Below, piece by piece: positions 22,543 through 34,947 of a stretch of 64,000 bases of DNA. The stretch is taken from NCBI GenBank assembly GCA_030278955.1, contig JAOANR010000009.1, positions 42,947,800-43,011,799 on the forward strand, in the 5' to 3' direction. This stretch comes from Hygrophila difformis (Eukaryota > Streptophyta > Magnoliopsida > Lamiales > Acanthaceae). Under the pieces are notes generated by a model. That model saw only the letters and a list, made by a program, of their open reading frames with translations, did no database searches and was not told the origin of the DNA. The position numbers were made by a program, and so were the translations under genes. How positions within the stretch are numbered: position 1 is the first letter of the stretch; the number at the start of each line of letters is the position of its first letter.

Positions 22543-22690
22543 AAGTTATGGGACGGGTTCGGCGATGATTAGCAAAAAAACCGGTTCATGGACGGGTTCG
22601 GCAATTATTAGGATAGTTATGGAACGGATTCGTCTAATTCAATATTTGTGGGATTGTTTTGGAAATTTAAAAAACTTATGGGACTAAATG

Positions 22691-22975
22691 GTTTTTTTTT
22701 TTTTTTTTTTTCCGTTGAATGAAATTGTGAGAGAGAACTGAATTCAGAATGTGAAAACATGATGGAAATTCATGAATAGAGAAAAATGAGACAAAAATTA
22801 AAGGCGTCTACGACAAGGCAAGAAGTCGGTCTGAGGTAAACCTGAATTCAATGTTTGAAATTTGAATGGGGACGGGACATATATTATTATCGCTTGAAAG
22901 TTTGAAACAACAGACCAGAAATAACTGGTAATTTTCATTTCTCATATATTGACTTGGTAAAAACTACTTAATTAT
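22691..22975. other. Unassigned stretch beginning with a poly(T) run
   Basis: A T-run of about 20 follows the inverted-repeat arm; no coding or repeat feature recognised beyond it. Confidence 0.45.
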
Positions 22976-22977
22976 TA

Positions 22978-23248
22978 CTCCCTCTGTCCCATATTTATCT
23001 TCTTACCTTCTGTTTTTGGACGTCCCACATTTATCTTCCTACCCCAAAAGGGAATTTTTTTTACTAAAATGTCCCTACATGTCCATATATTTACAGAAAA
23101 ACCAATTCTTAATTTTACTAACAATTGCACTACAAGACAAAAAGAGACAAATTTACCCCTCAAAAAGTACACATGAAAATAATAAAATACAACTTTCTTA
23201 AACTCCGTATCTACAGTGTCGAAGAAGATAAATATGGGACGGAGGGAG
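22978..23248. mobile_element. Stowaway-type MITE (family 4)
   Basis: 271 bp between TA duplications (22976-22977 and 23249-23250) with terminal repeats CTCCCTCTGTCCCATATTTATCTTC and its reverse complement at the right end. The inner body differs from family 1. Confidence 0.92.
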
Positions 23249-23250
23249 TA

Positions 23251-24248
23251 ATAAGTAATAATTCCTCCATGGCCCATTTCATTGAATGAATAATGTCGAC
23301 GAAATTAACAAGAAACTGCAACCACATGCAAAATTCCATAAGTGTCACCATTTTATCATAAATAAATATCCACCCGTTTGAAAGCATTTCTGGACGAGAT
23401 AGATACCTCAATAAGTGTGATTGTTCTTCGTTGGATTCATTGTTAATCATTTGTATAAAATATTTGGAATATGATCGAATAGCTAAAAAAAAAAAAAAAA
23501 AACTCTTGAAATTAGTTGTTGAATGCCCTACCTAAAATACCCTTTGAGCCCGGATTTAAATAATGTGTAATTTTTAAAATTTGTACTAATATTGTACTTA
23601 TAGTACAAATTACTGTTTATAAATTTTATTTTGTAAAATATTATTTTTTTATATTTTAATAGCTAGGTGAATATATATATAGTTATTATAATTGACAAAT
23701 TATTTTAAAATAAAGTGCATTTATGATTTTTTTATAAGTGTAATAGAATTGTGCAAATGTTTATTGTATGTTTATTGTATTATTATCATGATTATTTGTG
23801 AGTTCTCATTTTGAAATATCTAAGCATTAAATTAAAAATTTTATTAAAACATGATATTTTATTTCTGCTCTAATTAGTCATCATTTTAAGTGTTATTTTG
23901 TGATTAAATGAAATGCTTTAATTATTTTTTTTTAGTATTATATTGTATAAACTAAGGACATTTTAATTATTTAACCAATTATGTACTTTGTTGTTGGAAA
24001 AAAAATTTTGGTTAGAGTCATCAGAAGACAATTGTATATGTATATATATATTATTTATACATATACCAGTAAGTAACCCATTGAAACTCGACGGGCATAA
24101 TTATATATTTTATATAATATATACTTATATTGTTGTATAAAATAATAAAAATTATATTTTGAGTAATGAAAAATATGTAATGATTTTATATCTATTTAAA
24201 AGATGATGTATATAATAATATAATTTAAATATTTTTAAAACTAACTAA
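23251..24248. other. AT-rich intergenic DNA
   Basis: Very AT-rich, with poly(A) and TATATA tracts; no gene or transposon end recognised. Confidence 0.5.
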
Positions 24249-24586
24249 GAGGGTATTTGGATATGCGTTTTAAAAGGTGTTGTAGCGTTTAGAAAATGAA
24301 TAATCAGATAATTAACAAAACGTGCTGTAGAAAATAAAGTGTTTGGATGAGATGCTGTTTCAAATCGCAATAATCAGACAATCATTAAAAAAATGTTTGG
24401 ATTTGCATTTTTCATTACCCCAAAAGGCAACAATATAGTAAAATCTATTTTTGGCTAATCACAATTTTCTTGCAGCCCAAAATGTAGCTGCAAGAAAATA
24501 GTTTTTCATTCCCTCATAACTGATTATTAGAAGTTAGTACGCAATAATAAGATAATCTGTCCCAAAACACACAAATAAACACTCTC
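24249..24586. mobile_element. Probable hAT-like MITE
   Basis: The left end GAGGGTATTTGGAT and the right end ACAAATAAACACTCTC form an imperfect inverted repeat of the GAGNGTNTTTG type common in plant hAT-derived MITEs. Internal 'tgtttggatgagatgctgtttcaaa' fits this class. The target duplication is not clear. Confidence 0.5.
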
Positions 24587-24789
24587 TAAGAAATTATATT
24601 ATACGTTTTCTTAGTTTCTGTGGCTTATCCAGTACAAACCTAACAAATCAGTAAAAATAATTATTAAAATAATATTTTTATTTAGTTTGAAACTTAAATT
24701 AAAATAAAACAAAATTTAAATATAAATATTAAGTATAATATGAAAAATTCCCTCACAAAATTTCATTCCTGAAAATCTCATTGGTATGG

Positions 24790-26830
24790 GCTAATATAGT
24801 ACTATCTTTAAAAATATTTGAATTTGAAGTAGTGCAGTTTATATTTGTAAATGTACTCTAAAAAATTGTCGCTATAGGATCACCCGTATAATTTATAAGA
24901 ATATCATACGAAAATGTCCATCTGATTGTAAATCTTCAAAATCAATAGCGGTCTTACCATCACCTACATCGAGTATCCATTTTGCAAATTTTCTGTCATA
25001 TGTAAATTTTATTGTAAACAACATTTCTTATGATATCTTAAGTTAATCATTCTTAATTGTATATTAATACTTTGAGCCACATCTTACTAGTGACACGAAA
25101 TATTGCAACATAACTGTTCATAGCTAAAAACTGGTTTTGGAAGATAAAGTCAAACATTCTTTAAAGTTTAGCATTGAATTTTGTTTATAATCATAACAAA
25201 ACAAACTACAAGTTGAAATTTTCTCATCTAAAACCGAATGAGGAATTCGGTTAAATCAGATAGGCTCATAATCATTCTACCAATCAAGAATTTTTTACTT
25301 TAATAGTTTCATGAAAATTAGTTTAACCTCAATAATATGGTTCCGCATCTTGGTTACTATCAACCTATTTACATTGCATATTTTATTTGATGGATCTATA
25401 TTCGTAATAAGCATGACTATGCAACCCTAATTCAACTATATTTCATGATTCGATAATCTAGAATAATTGACCGTGTTTAGATATTTCAGTGAAAATAATT
25501 CATTGGCATTATCGATGCTTTCATCCTCTTGACAAATATTGTTACAAACTGATATATATACATTCTCATTTGCAGACATACATTCCATGATCTAATCATA
25601 TTGTATTAACAATCTCATTAATAGGGATTAGTATAGCAATATTTTTCATAAATATCTTGATTTGAAGTGGTGCAGTTCATATTTGTATAAGTACTCTAAA
25701 AAATTGTTGCTATAGGATCTCCCGTAGAGTTTATAAAATTATAATCTTTAAATGTCACATCTAATTGTACGTCTCCAAAATCAATACCAGATTTACAAAT
25801 TACCATCACCTACATGAAGAATTCATTGTGCAAATTTCTGTCATATATAATTTTCATTGTAAACAACATTTCTTATAGTATCTTGGGTTAATTAATCTTA
25901 ATTACATATTAATACTTGGAGTCCCCTCTTTCTAGTGACACAATATTACAATGTATCACTAACATGGGTAAAAACCGACTTTTTAAGATAGAGTCCAACA
26001 TTCTTAAAAAATTGATGACATTGACTTTTTTTTTATAGTCATAATAAAATAAAATGCGAGTGTGACTTTTTTTCAATGAAATCGAATGAGGATTTTGGTT
26101 AATTCAGACGGGCTAATAATCATTCCACCAATCAAAAATTTTTATCCAAATAATGAGCTTTGTTTTAATGAGAAGAGAGGTCAAATAATTTTCTGGGATA
26201 AGTTTTTTGCAGGTAGAATTCTCGTCACACTCTAATGGAATACAAAATCCAGAATATGCAGTCATACCTCTTGGAAGGAGTAGGGATGCTATTCCACTGG
26301 ATGCTCCATGCAACACAATATCACTTCTCCCACGAAGGGCTAAATATAATATTTTCTAGATAAATTATGGATAAATGTCTTGTCAGTTCCACCACGTAAA
26401 GAAAAAGAATTAACCCTCATCACTATCTACTACATACATTATTTTATTATAAACATTCATCTACTCATTAATCAACAAAGGTAATAGCTTAGCATGATCC
26501 GCCTTCATTTCTTCCTTATTATAGTATGTCTCTTCTAGTATCAATAGATTATTTGTTTCAGACGTTAAAACTTCATTCAATACCGGCATTCTAGAGAAAC
26601 TTTTCAAATTTATAGAATTTGCAGCATTTAGCCTTTCAATTTCTAACAAAGCTAGATTTATATTTGTTCTTCCCTTAACTGCAAATCTATTGAAATATAG
26701 ATTAATAAAGTATTTCTTAAAAAAATAGATCAAAAAAATTAACTTTTCCTTCTTTATTTATTGATGGATCTATTCTTGTCACAATAACTCTTAATACACC
26801 AGATTCTTTTATATATAATATGCTTTATGA
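24790..26830 (-). pseudogene. Helitron helicase (PIF1-type) remnant, internally duplicated
   Basis: Read in reverse, conserved blocks of the plant Helitron RepHel helicase appear in broken frames. 26733-26461 gives the pre-helicase NLALLEIERL..A.LLPLL. A Walker A relic, GGTDKT for GGTGKT, lies near 26393-26376. 26316-26113 gives ASSGIASLLLPRG and LLIKTKLIIW. Then come C-terminal blocks (VLICN.., NVVY.E) near 25945-25860, mid blocks (ESTYTN, ICQEDESIDNANELF, NIDPSNKICN.NRLIVTK) at 25700-25330, C-terminal blocks again at 25200-25010, and another partial mid block to 24790. The roughly 838-bp mid-to-C-terminal unit is therefore tandemly duplicated. No intact Rep domain or defined Helitron ends were found. 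Confidence 0.78.
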
Positions 26831-26897
26831 AAATAACTAATTTACTCTAAACCAATTATATATAGAATATGAATTTTCAAAATTCTCTTAAAAATTA

Positions 26898-27225
26898 CTC
26901 CATCCGTCTCATTACTTCTGTCTCACTTTCGTCCTTGGTTCGTCCCATTCCAATTGTCTCATTCATTTTTTTGGAAATAATTAACTACAAACATACTCCC
27001 ATTACATCACAATAATAAATAAATATGTTAAAATTTTAAACACACAAATATTATATCGCACATAAATAAATCAATTAACAATTCAAAACTCATTACAATC
27101 ACATTACATAAATTCCTAATTTACCCCCACTTTAACACTAATCTGCCCTTACATTAAATACTAACTATCCCACATAAAATACCGTGCCTAAAATTTTTGA
27201 TACGCTTTTAACGGGACGGAGGGAG
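26898..27225. mobile_element. Stowaway-type MITE (family 5)
   Basis: 328 bp between TA duplications (26896-26897 and 27226-27227), with ends CTCCATCCGTC and GGGACGGAGGGAG. It is longer than the other copies, and its internal sequence is distinct. Confidence 0.88.
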
Positions 27226-27227
27226 TA

Positions 27228-28250
27228 TAATTTTTTGTATTATTTTTAATATAATAAAATATAAATAAGATTTATACTATTTAGTACATTTTTATATACA
27301 AATAGAATGATATAATTATAAAATATATTTTTTAACTATTAGAAAATATATAATTGTATATTAATTTTAGGAGAAGTGACATATTTTTGTGAAAACATGA
27401 CCTATATATACATTAATTAATATGCACAAATCTTTTCTATATATTCATTAACGTATCTTTTAATAATATAAATTTCATATATTGATATATACAATGCGAA
27501 TTCCATATAAATTGCAAATTAAATATCTTTTAAAAACTAAAATTTGGGATTCCATATACACATTAATATATCTTTAATATGAATAAATAAATATGATGTG
27601 CAATGTATATTTTGATTACATCATTTACCACACCAAAAAAAATATAATCAAAATTCTGACTAAACCTACAAAAGTTATCGGCATTACAATATGATCATCA
27701 TATTGAAACATAAACGAAATATAATTCTTAGTTGGCAGTGCAGAACCTCGTCCTAATAATCCTATGGTGCAAAAACTGAAAATGCATATTCATATCATAA
27801 TATCCTATGGTGTAAACTCAAAATCTATAAATAAATAATAAATGAAGCAATAAAATCTAAAATAAATAAAATGTTGAATAATAAAATATAAAATAGATAA
27901 AATAAAAATACAAAATTTCAAATTTTATCTTTCAAATTTTTTTAAAAGTGAATAAATCTCTAATGAATAAATACATAAATAAACTTAAAAATCTAACATT
28001 AGCAAATTTAAAAATGCAAAATAAATAGATAAAATAAAACTTTCAAATTTGAAATTTCAAATATTTCAAATATATTTAAAAGTGAAGATTGTGTGAATTC
28101 CATATATTTCAAAAACTGAAAATCTTTAATGAATAAATAAATAAATGCAAAAATCAAAATTAATAAATTAAAAATGCAAAAATCTATAAAAATTAGAAAT
28201 TGGAAATGGAGACACCATATTAAATTTAGGATAGGTGGTTCACTAATGCT
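27228..28250. other. AT-rich DNA with an imperfect local duplication
   Basis: Simple-sequence-like AT-rich DNA. About 27915-28035 and 28040-28190 resemble each other (TTTCAAA.., TTTAAAAGTGAA, TAATGAATAAATA, AAAATGCAAAA), suggesting a decayed tandem duplication. No coding frame. Confidence 0.45.
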
Positions 28251-28252
28251 TT

Positions 28253-28278
28253 AATATATATATATATATATATATATA
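28253..28278. repeat. (TA)n microsatellite
   Basis: About 12 uninterrupted TA units. Confidence 0.95.
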
Positions 28279-28567
28279 GATTATTGGTGATTCGAATAAA
28301 TTAAAAATCGATTTGTAATTATTCTGGTGAGATTATCGAGAGATGAATTGAATAGATTATAACTGCCCCAACTTGTGAATAAAATTTATAATATAATTTT
28401 ATTTTTCTATTTATATGTTACAAAAAAAATATTGCAAAATTGTCCCAACTCATTAGATCTGAGTCCGCTGCTGAGTGCTGACCACAATAAAACACACATG
28501 GAAACGAAAAGATCCTTCGTATGAGTATGGTTTGTCCCTTTGGTCAAGTTCAGATTTGTTTTGTTCT

Positions 28568-29408
28568 TGTTGTTATTAACGTGCTCTTGTGCAGATGAGG
28601 TAGTTCCATGGTTGTTGAAACCACGTCAAAACGACCTGAACAGTTACAGTCAGTTCTGCGCGACAGTTACCTGACTTGTGCGCGCATTCTAACCGACCTA
28701 GGGGTATCTAATCTGTATCTCTGAGTATATATACTTGCGATTAGGTTCCCTGTAATTGATAGAATCATTATCGAGTTGTATTTTACACTTTTATACATTT
28801 TACACACACTTTGAGTCGGTTATTCTCTCCAAGATTTGATCGTTCCATTCTTTGAGAGAGTTAGAAAATTCCTTGTGCTCATACTGCATTTTTGAAGATT
28901 ATTCTGTACACACGAGGTCTGAATTGCATTGATCCAACAAGTTTTCTTGTTGGAAAAATCTTCTCTACAACACCCGATTGAAGAGGTTTTGTGGAAGCGC
29001 TCAAACGTTGAAGGAGATGGATTCAGGAAGACTTCTATGCCGAGATGCCATGGTTCTTGAAGCCTGAACAATCAGAGAGTTCAAATTGGATAGGATCGTC
29101 CGGAGGCTGAAGTTGTGGGGGAGTCGCAACTACAGTCTGTCTGCAAACAGGGAAGTGTTGCATTAGAGTTTGAATTGATTGTTCTTGAGTCTTCTAGGTC
29201 TAGGATTTCTTGAGTTTTAGTATAAGTCACCTGGATTGGAATCCCCCAGACGTAGATCTGTTTGGATCGAACTGGGTCATCAAATACTTGTGTTCTTTAC
29301 TTTCCGCTGAACACTCTGTGCACACACATATCACTTGTTATTCGGTAGTTTAGACCACGGCTCGATGACGTTAGTTTTATCAAGATTTCACATAATCTGG
29401 GACCAACA
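28568..29408 (+). repeat. 5' LTR of the SIRE-like element
   Basis: 841 bp; a TATA-like TATATATA is near 28725. It ends GGGACCAACA two bases before the primer-binding site. Confidence 0.92.
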
Positions 29409-29410
29409 CT

Positions 29411-29422
29411 TGGTATCAGAGC
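29411..29422 (+). promoter_or_regulatory. Primer-binding site, initiator Met tRNA
   Basis: TGGTATCAGAGC, a full match to the standard plant initiator-Met complement. Confidence 0.95.
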
Positions 29423-29466
29423 GGCAGACTCTGATATAGTAGAGGCGATCTGAAAATCTTGACAAG

Positions 29467-31286
29467 ATGAACAGAGAAAGCGCTTCTTTGTCAAGACCAC
29501 CACTGTTTGATGGCACGAATTACAGATATCGGAGAACTCGGATGAAGATCCACCTTATGGCACTAGGAGACGAAGTTTGGGACGCAGTCGAGACAGCCTG
29601 GCAACCACCCACTCGACCACGAGTTACAGCTGAAGGTTCTACAGAACCACCTGGTAGTCGACCAGCAACCAAGGCTGAATACACTCAAGCTGAAAAAGAC
29701 GCCAAGAAAGGGAATTATACGACCCTAAATGCGATTTTTAGCGCCATGGACGAAACGCAGTTCCAGCTAGTCACAAACCACACACTGGCTCATGACGCAT
29801 GGAGGAGTCTAGAGGTGATGTATGAGGGTTCGGAGGATGTTCGGGCTACCAAGCTACAACGAGTTGAAACAATGTTCGAGAACTTGAAGATGAACAAGGA
29901 CGAATCGATCTCAACCTATTACGGAAGGTTTAAAGACATCGTAAATCAAGCCTATTCCTTAGGATTGATTTATGATAATCATAAATTAGTTCGAAAGATG
30001 TTGAGGACTCTCACCAAGAAGTATGCTCCGAAGGTTGCTACATTGGAAGAATTGGATAAGTTGAACACTATTACCTTGGATGGTCTAGTAGGAATTCTTC
30101 AAACTTATGAAATGAACCACCTTGAAGAAGAATCGTTAAGGAACATTGCCCTCAATGTGGAAGAAGAAGATTCTGGAAACTCTTCTGAAGATGATGTATC
30201 TTACATTTCCAGAAAAGTTGCAAAGATGTTGCAAGACAGGCAAAGCAGTTCTACAAACAACAAGGTCGTAGTTCCAACGCTGTTCAGACGACGGACAAAC
30301 AACCTCGCAGAGATTTCAAAAGAAAGGACAGCAGCAAAGTTGATCGTTCCAACAACAACAAGAAAGACTATGACAAGCCGGACAAGTTTTCCTCAGTGAT
30401 CTGCTATGAATGTGGAGGCAAAGGACATGTTCGATCTGAATGTGCCACTGCCAAAAGGAAGGAAATGAGAGAAAAGAAGGCACTGCCGGCTACTCTAGGT
30501 GATCAGGACGATGACGGAACCACTGAAGCACAGATTTCAGATTCTGATGAAGTCGTTGCATTCACTCTAAGAGAAACCAGTCCTACTATAAAAGGTATTG
30601 TCAAGTCAATATGTTTTTCACCTAACAATAATATTTATGATTCAGGTGAAAGCGATGATGAGTATGATCAACTACTTGCGGACTACAATGAGCTCAAAGA
30701 GGATTTCGAGGTTGCTGTTCAGGAAAACAAGAAGTTGTTAGGACAACTGGCAGACGTCGGAATTGCTTATGATCTTGAGGTGGAAAAGAATGAAGACTTG
30801 CAAAAGGCGAACAATACTCTTAAAGACAGAATTCATGTTATGGAGAAAGAGCTTGATGATCTCAAAGCAAAGAACAATGAACTTCAAAAGGTATCTAAAG
30901 GTAAGAATCAACTTGATGAAGTTTTATCTTTGGGAAAACGTGTTGGAGATCAAACAGGTTTAGGTTATAAGAAGCAAAGCACACCTAGCAAAACAAAGTT
31001 TACAAGTGGAGGTTTCCTCACTTCAACTACTGAAGCACCACCTGAAGAGTTCGTTGGAGAGTCATCCAGACGACGGAAAGATTGCCTGTACTGTAATTTG
31101 CCTGGACACACCGCTGAAACATGCATGCGGATTCTAAGAGATCTCATGAACGGTAGACCAGTCGTATGGCCTGATCAAGAGCTTCAAAAGAAATTCAAAA
31201 TGCAGAAGGTATGGATACCTAAAGGTAAAACTAATAATAAAGATTCTGCTTGTTTTGTAGTTCTTTCGGTGCAGGAACAACAATGA
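29467..31286 (+). pseudogene. Gag of the SIRE-like element, frameshifted
   Basis: The ATG at 29467 opens a UBN2-type copia capsid region (LFDGTNYRYRRTRMKIHL, AWRSLEVMYEGSEDV, MFENLKMNKDESI, ILQTYEMN). A frameshift around 30270 ends that frame at 30397-30399. In the other frame the nucleocapsid follows: a CCHC knuckle CYECGGKGHVRSEC (30402-30443), an acidic and coiled-coil stretch (about 30650-30900), then a second CCHC knuckle CLYCNLPGHTAETC (31084-31125). TGA 31284-31286 interrupts just before the protease. Two knuckles and a long coiled coil are usual for SIRE Gag. Confidence 0.88.
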
Positions 31287-32200
31287 AACGAAAAATGGTA
31301 TTTTGATTCGGGATGTTCAAGGCATATGACGGGAAAGAAAGAAGTCTTAAAGGACTTTATTGAGAAGGATTGTGGAGCCGTCATGTATGGTGATGGTACT
31401 GGAAGCAAAATTGCGGGTTATGGTAAATCTTAGGATAATACTCTTTCTAAACTTTCTAGAATTTACTATGTAAATGGTCTTACTACTAATCTTATCTCTA
31501 TTAGTCAACTTTGTGATGAAGATTTAGTGGTTAAGTTTACTAAACACACATGCATAGTATATAATGATCAAAAGGAGATTATCATGATGGGAGGTCGTAG
31601 CAAGAATAATTGTTATATCTTGAAAGATCAGATTCCACAGATTCTACTGACCAAAGATGATCAGACTACTCTATGGCACAAGCGACTTGGACACCTCAAT
31701 TTTCAGTCACTGCATAAGCTGAGTAATTCGAATGTTGTTCGCGGGTTGCCGCAACTACAGAAGAACGACCAAACTATCTGCAGACATTGCGCCAAAGGAA
31801 AGCAAAGCAGATCGAGACATAAGAAGACTGATGACATTAAAACAAAAGAATGCCTCGACCTGATACATATGGATCTTATGGGTCCAACCGAAGTGGAGAG
31901 CTTAAATGGTAAAAGGTACATTTTAGTATGTGTTGATGATTTCTCTAGATATTGTTGGGTTTTCTTTCTTAGGTCAAAAGATGAGACTTTTGAGTACTAA
32001 GAGGCTCTGAGTAAAAGACTCATGAATGAGAACAAAGGAAGATTGCACGAATCCGAACCGATCATGGCAAGGAATTCGAGAACCAGTCGTTCGATCGTTA
32101 TTACGACGACAATTGAATTACGCATGAGTACTCAGCCCCTAAGACACCACAGCAAAATGGTGTTGATGAAAGGAAGAACCGAACATTACAAGAGATGGCC
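31287..32200 (+). pseudogene. Protease and integrase of the SIRE-like element, broken
   Basis: In the same frame as the nucleocapsid: WYFDSGCSRHMTG (about 31299-31337, the copia protease/pre-integrase signature), a TAG at 31431-31433, the zinc-binding LWHKRLGHLN..H..C..C (31671-31800), DLIHMDLMGPTE (31857-31893) with the first integrase Asp, and a TAA at 31998-32000. A frameshift near 32040 then leads to RIRTDHGKEF with the second Asp and PQQNGV.ERKNRTLQEMA with the catalytic Glu region. Another stop (TGA) lies near 32115. Confidence 0.85.
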
Positions 32201-33919
32201 AGATCAATGCTTCACACTAGTTCAATGAGCAAAAGATTTTGGGCGGAAGCTATTAACACTGCCTGTCATATCAACAACCGAGTGTTGTTGAGACCACACT
32301 CCAACTGCACACCTTACCAACTTTGGAACGGTAAAACTCCCACGGTAAAATACTTTCATGTTTTTGGTTGCAAATGCTATGTCTTAAATGATAGAAATCA
32401 ATTGCATAAATTTGATTATAAATCTTTGGATGGATATTTCATTGGTTATTCTAACAATTCTAAAGCATACCGTGTCTATCTTACTAGTGATAAGAAGGTT
32501 ATAGAATCTACTAATGTTCTCTTTGAGGATCTTGATCTTTTAGAAAACAGGGTAGACGATGATGAGTTACCTCTTACTCAAAATCATGAGAATGCTAATG
32601 GTGTTGAGCAATCTGTCACTGAAGAAGAACATGCCAGTCCTAGAGCTCCAGATAAAGGCCCTGATAAAGATTCTGTTCTGGAAAAGGATGCTAATACAGA
32701 CACTGTTGTCGAGACTACAGCAGAACCACCCTCTGAAGTTCAGAACAACAGAAAAGGATCTAGAGTGCATAAACATCATTCAACTCAGGATATTATTGGA
32801 GATCCACAAGGTCAGAGACAGACTAGGCATAAAGAGATTAATTTCAAGGATCTATTAAGCTATAATTGTTTTGTTTCTATGGTTGAACCAAAGAATACCT
32901 CTGAGGCGTTGAAAGATGAGTACTGGATTGCTGCAATGCAAGACGAGCTACTGCAATTTGAGAGGAATGCTGTCTGGGAGTTGACAGAACCACCACAGAA
33001 CGCCAACATTATTGGAACCAAATGGGTTTACAGGAATAAGACGGATGAGAAAGGCAATATCATAAGGAATAAAGCAAGGCTAGTAGCACAAGGCTATACC
33101 CAAATTGAAGGTTTGGATTATGGCGAAACATTTGCTCCCGTGGCAAGGATGGAAGCTGTAAGGATACTACTTGCATTAGCATGCTCTTTGAATTTGAAGC
33201 TGTACCAAATGGATATTAAGACAGCCTTCCTTAATGGTAAAATCAAGGAAGAGATCTATGTTGCACAACCGATTGGATTTGAAGAACCGAAGTATCCAAA
33301 TCATGTTTATCGAGTCAAAGGCGCTTTATATGGATTGAAACAGGCACCCAGAGCCTGGTATGAGAGATTGTCGAAGTATTTGGTGGACAATGGATTTAAG
33401 AGAGGAAATGCAGACAAGACGTTGTTTGTGAAGCGTCAGAACGACCACTTAACGATAGCTCAAGTGTATGTTGACTACATTATTTTTGGATCGACTTCAG
33501 TCAAACTCAGAAAGGAATTTATTGATGCTATGAAATCAGAGTTTGAGATGTCTATGATGGGAGAATTACACTACTTTTTGGGATTACAGGTTAAGCAAGA
33601 GGATGATGGTATTTTTCTATGTCAGGAGAAGTATGCAAGGAATATGTCGAAAAAGTTTGACATGGATGATTGCAAGGTAGTCAGAATTCCGTTAGGACAA
33701 CAAGAGAAACTGAGCAAAGATGAGAATGGAAAATCAGTGGATCAAAAGACTTATAGGAGCATGATTGGAAGTCTACTGTACCTCACTGCAACAAGACCAG
33801 ATATTTCATTTAGTGTAGGTGTATGTGCAAGGTTCCAATCCGATCCTAAGGAGTCTCATATGAAAGCAGTAAAGCGGATCATGAGATATGTTAAAGGGAC
33901 AATGAATCAAGGTTGTTAA
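32195..33919 (+). pseudogene. Integrase C-terminus and reverse transcriptase of the SIRE-like element
   Basis: 574 codons stay open. FWAEAINTACHINNRVLLRP and FGCKCYVLNDR are the integrase tail, followed by an acidic linker. RT follows, with GTKWVYRNKTDEKGN, QMDIKTAFLNG and YGLKQAPRAWYERL. The usual catalytic YVDD reads YVDY (near 33466-33477), so the second Asp is replaced by Tyr and polymerase activity should be lost. The frame ends at TAA 33917-33919, inside the GATC-rich insertion that separates RT from RNase H. The ATG at 32195 is internal to the ancestral polyprotein. Confidence 0.9.
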
Positions 33920-34437
33920 GATCGGGATCCTATATAGGATCGTTTTTGTCTTTGCAAGATCGGGATTGTAGGATCGAATCGGGATCCTAAGATCCTATGA
34001 AATTATTATTTATATTTTTTAAAATTAATACTTGTTAATTATCTCACTAAAATGGTGACAGTTATAATTAGAAATATTTATTTTGCATCCATTTTGAACA
34101 AGAATTTGATAGTTAATAGCATGCTTATTCATGATACAATGGAAGTTAAGCACGAACACATATCTCAACCATTATGGGTTCAACATTGCAAAGATATATT
34201 AAACAAAATTGACAAAAAATAGCATAACCAAAATCATAAAGAGGTAGAAACAATAAGTAATTTTGCTCCTGAAAAAAAAAAAAAAAAACCATAAAGGTTA
34301 GGATCTTAGGATCGCATAGCGATCCTACGATCCTAACCCGATCCTAACGATCCTAACACGATCCTAACGAATTTTCGATCCTAAGGCGATCCGGATCGTT
34401 TTTTATGGCTAGGATCGTAGGATCGTGCGATCCTACG
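33915..34437 (+). mobile_element. GATC-rich repeat element, copy B, between RT and RNase H
   Basis: It interrupts copia coding sequence between MRYVKGTMNQG and I.WFSKRSSLNL. The left end has GATCGGGATCCTATATAGGATCG. The right end is an array of CGATCCTAA/GGATCGTAGGATCG words (34305-34437). The AT-rich middle matches copy A (1456-2075) in reverse. A poly(A) run lies at about 34270. There is no coding capacity, and the target duplication is not clear. Confidence 0.8.
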
Positions 34438-34947
34438 ATCATGATTGGAATTTGGTTTTCAAAGAGGTCATCACTTAACTTGATTGGATTTACAGATTCT
34501 GATTGGGCAGGTTGTTGCGACGACAGGAGATCTACTACTGTCGGCTGCTTCTACTTGGGAAACAATCTAGCAAGCTGGTATTCCAGAAAGCAAAATATCG
34601 TAGCTCTATCAACAGCCGAGGCAGAGTATATTGCTGCCACATGTTGCTGTTCACAACTTCTTTGGATGAAGCAACTACTCGAGGACTACGGTATTCATAA
34701 GGATAATTTTTTAGTTTTCTGTGATAATACTAGTGCAATAAATATTTCTAAAAATCCTGTTTTACATAGTAGGAGTAAGCATATTGATATTCGTTATCGT
34801 TTTATTAGAGATCTTGTAGAGGATAATGTTTACAGGATTGAGCATATAGCGTCGTTGGAACAACGGGCGGACATCCTAACAAAAGCTTTAGATGGAGAGA
34901 AATTCGAAGGCCTAAGAAGCACCTTGGGTCTTTCCTACCACAATTAA
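34438..34947 (+). pseudogene. RNase H of the SIRE-like element
   Basis: Continues the polyprotein: GFTDSDWAGC, STAEAEYIAA, FCDNTSAINISKNPV, HSRSKHIDIR and ADILTKAL, ending at TAA 34945-34947. The residues expected for catalysis (D in TDSD, E in AEAEY, D in CDN) are visible. Separated from RT only by copy B of the GATC-rich element. Confidence 0.9.

Larger units (their letters stand above)
17374..22690. mobile_element. Inverted-repeat (foldback-like) element split by a copia insertion
   Basis: The arm at 17374-17522 is the reverse complement of 22546-22690 with modest divergence, including GCTAATCATCGCCGAACCC and CCACAAATATNGAATTAGAC. Only about 40 bp of loop remain between the arms once the copia element at 17565-22542 is disregarded. 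No transposase is visible. The superfamily is unknown; a MITE or foldback element is likely. Confidence 0.75.
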
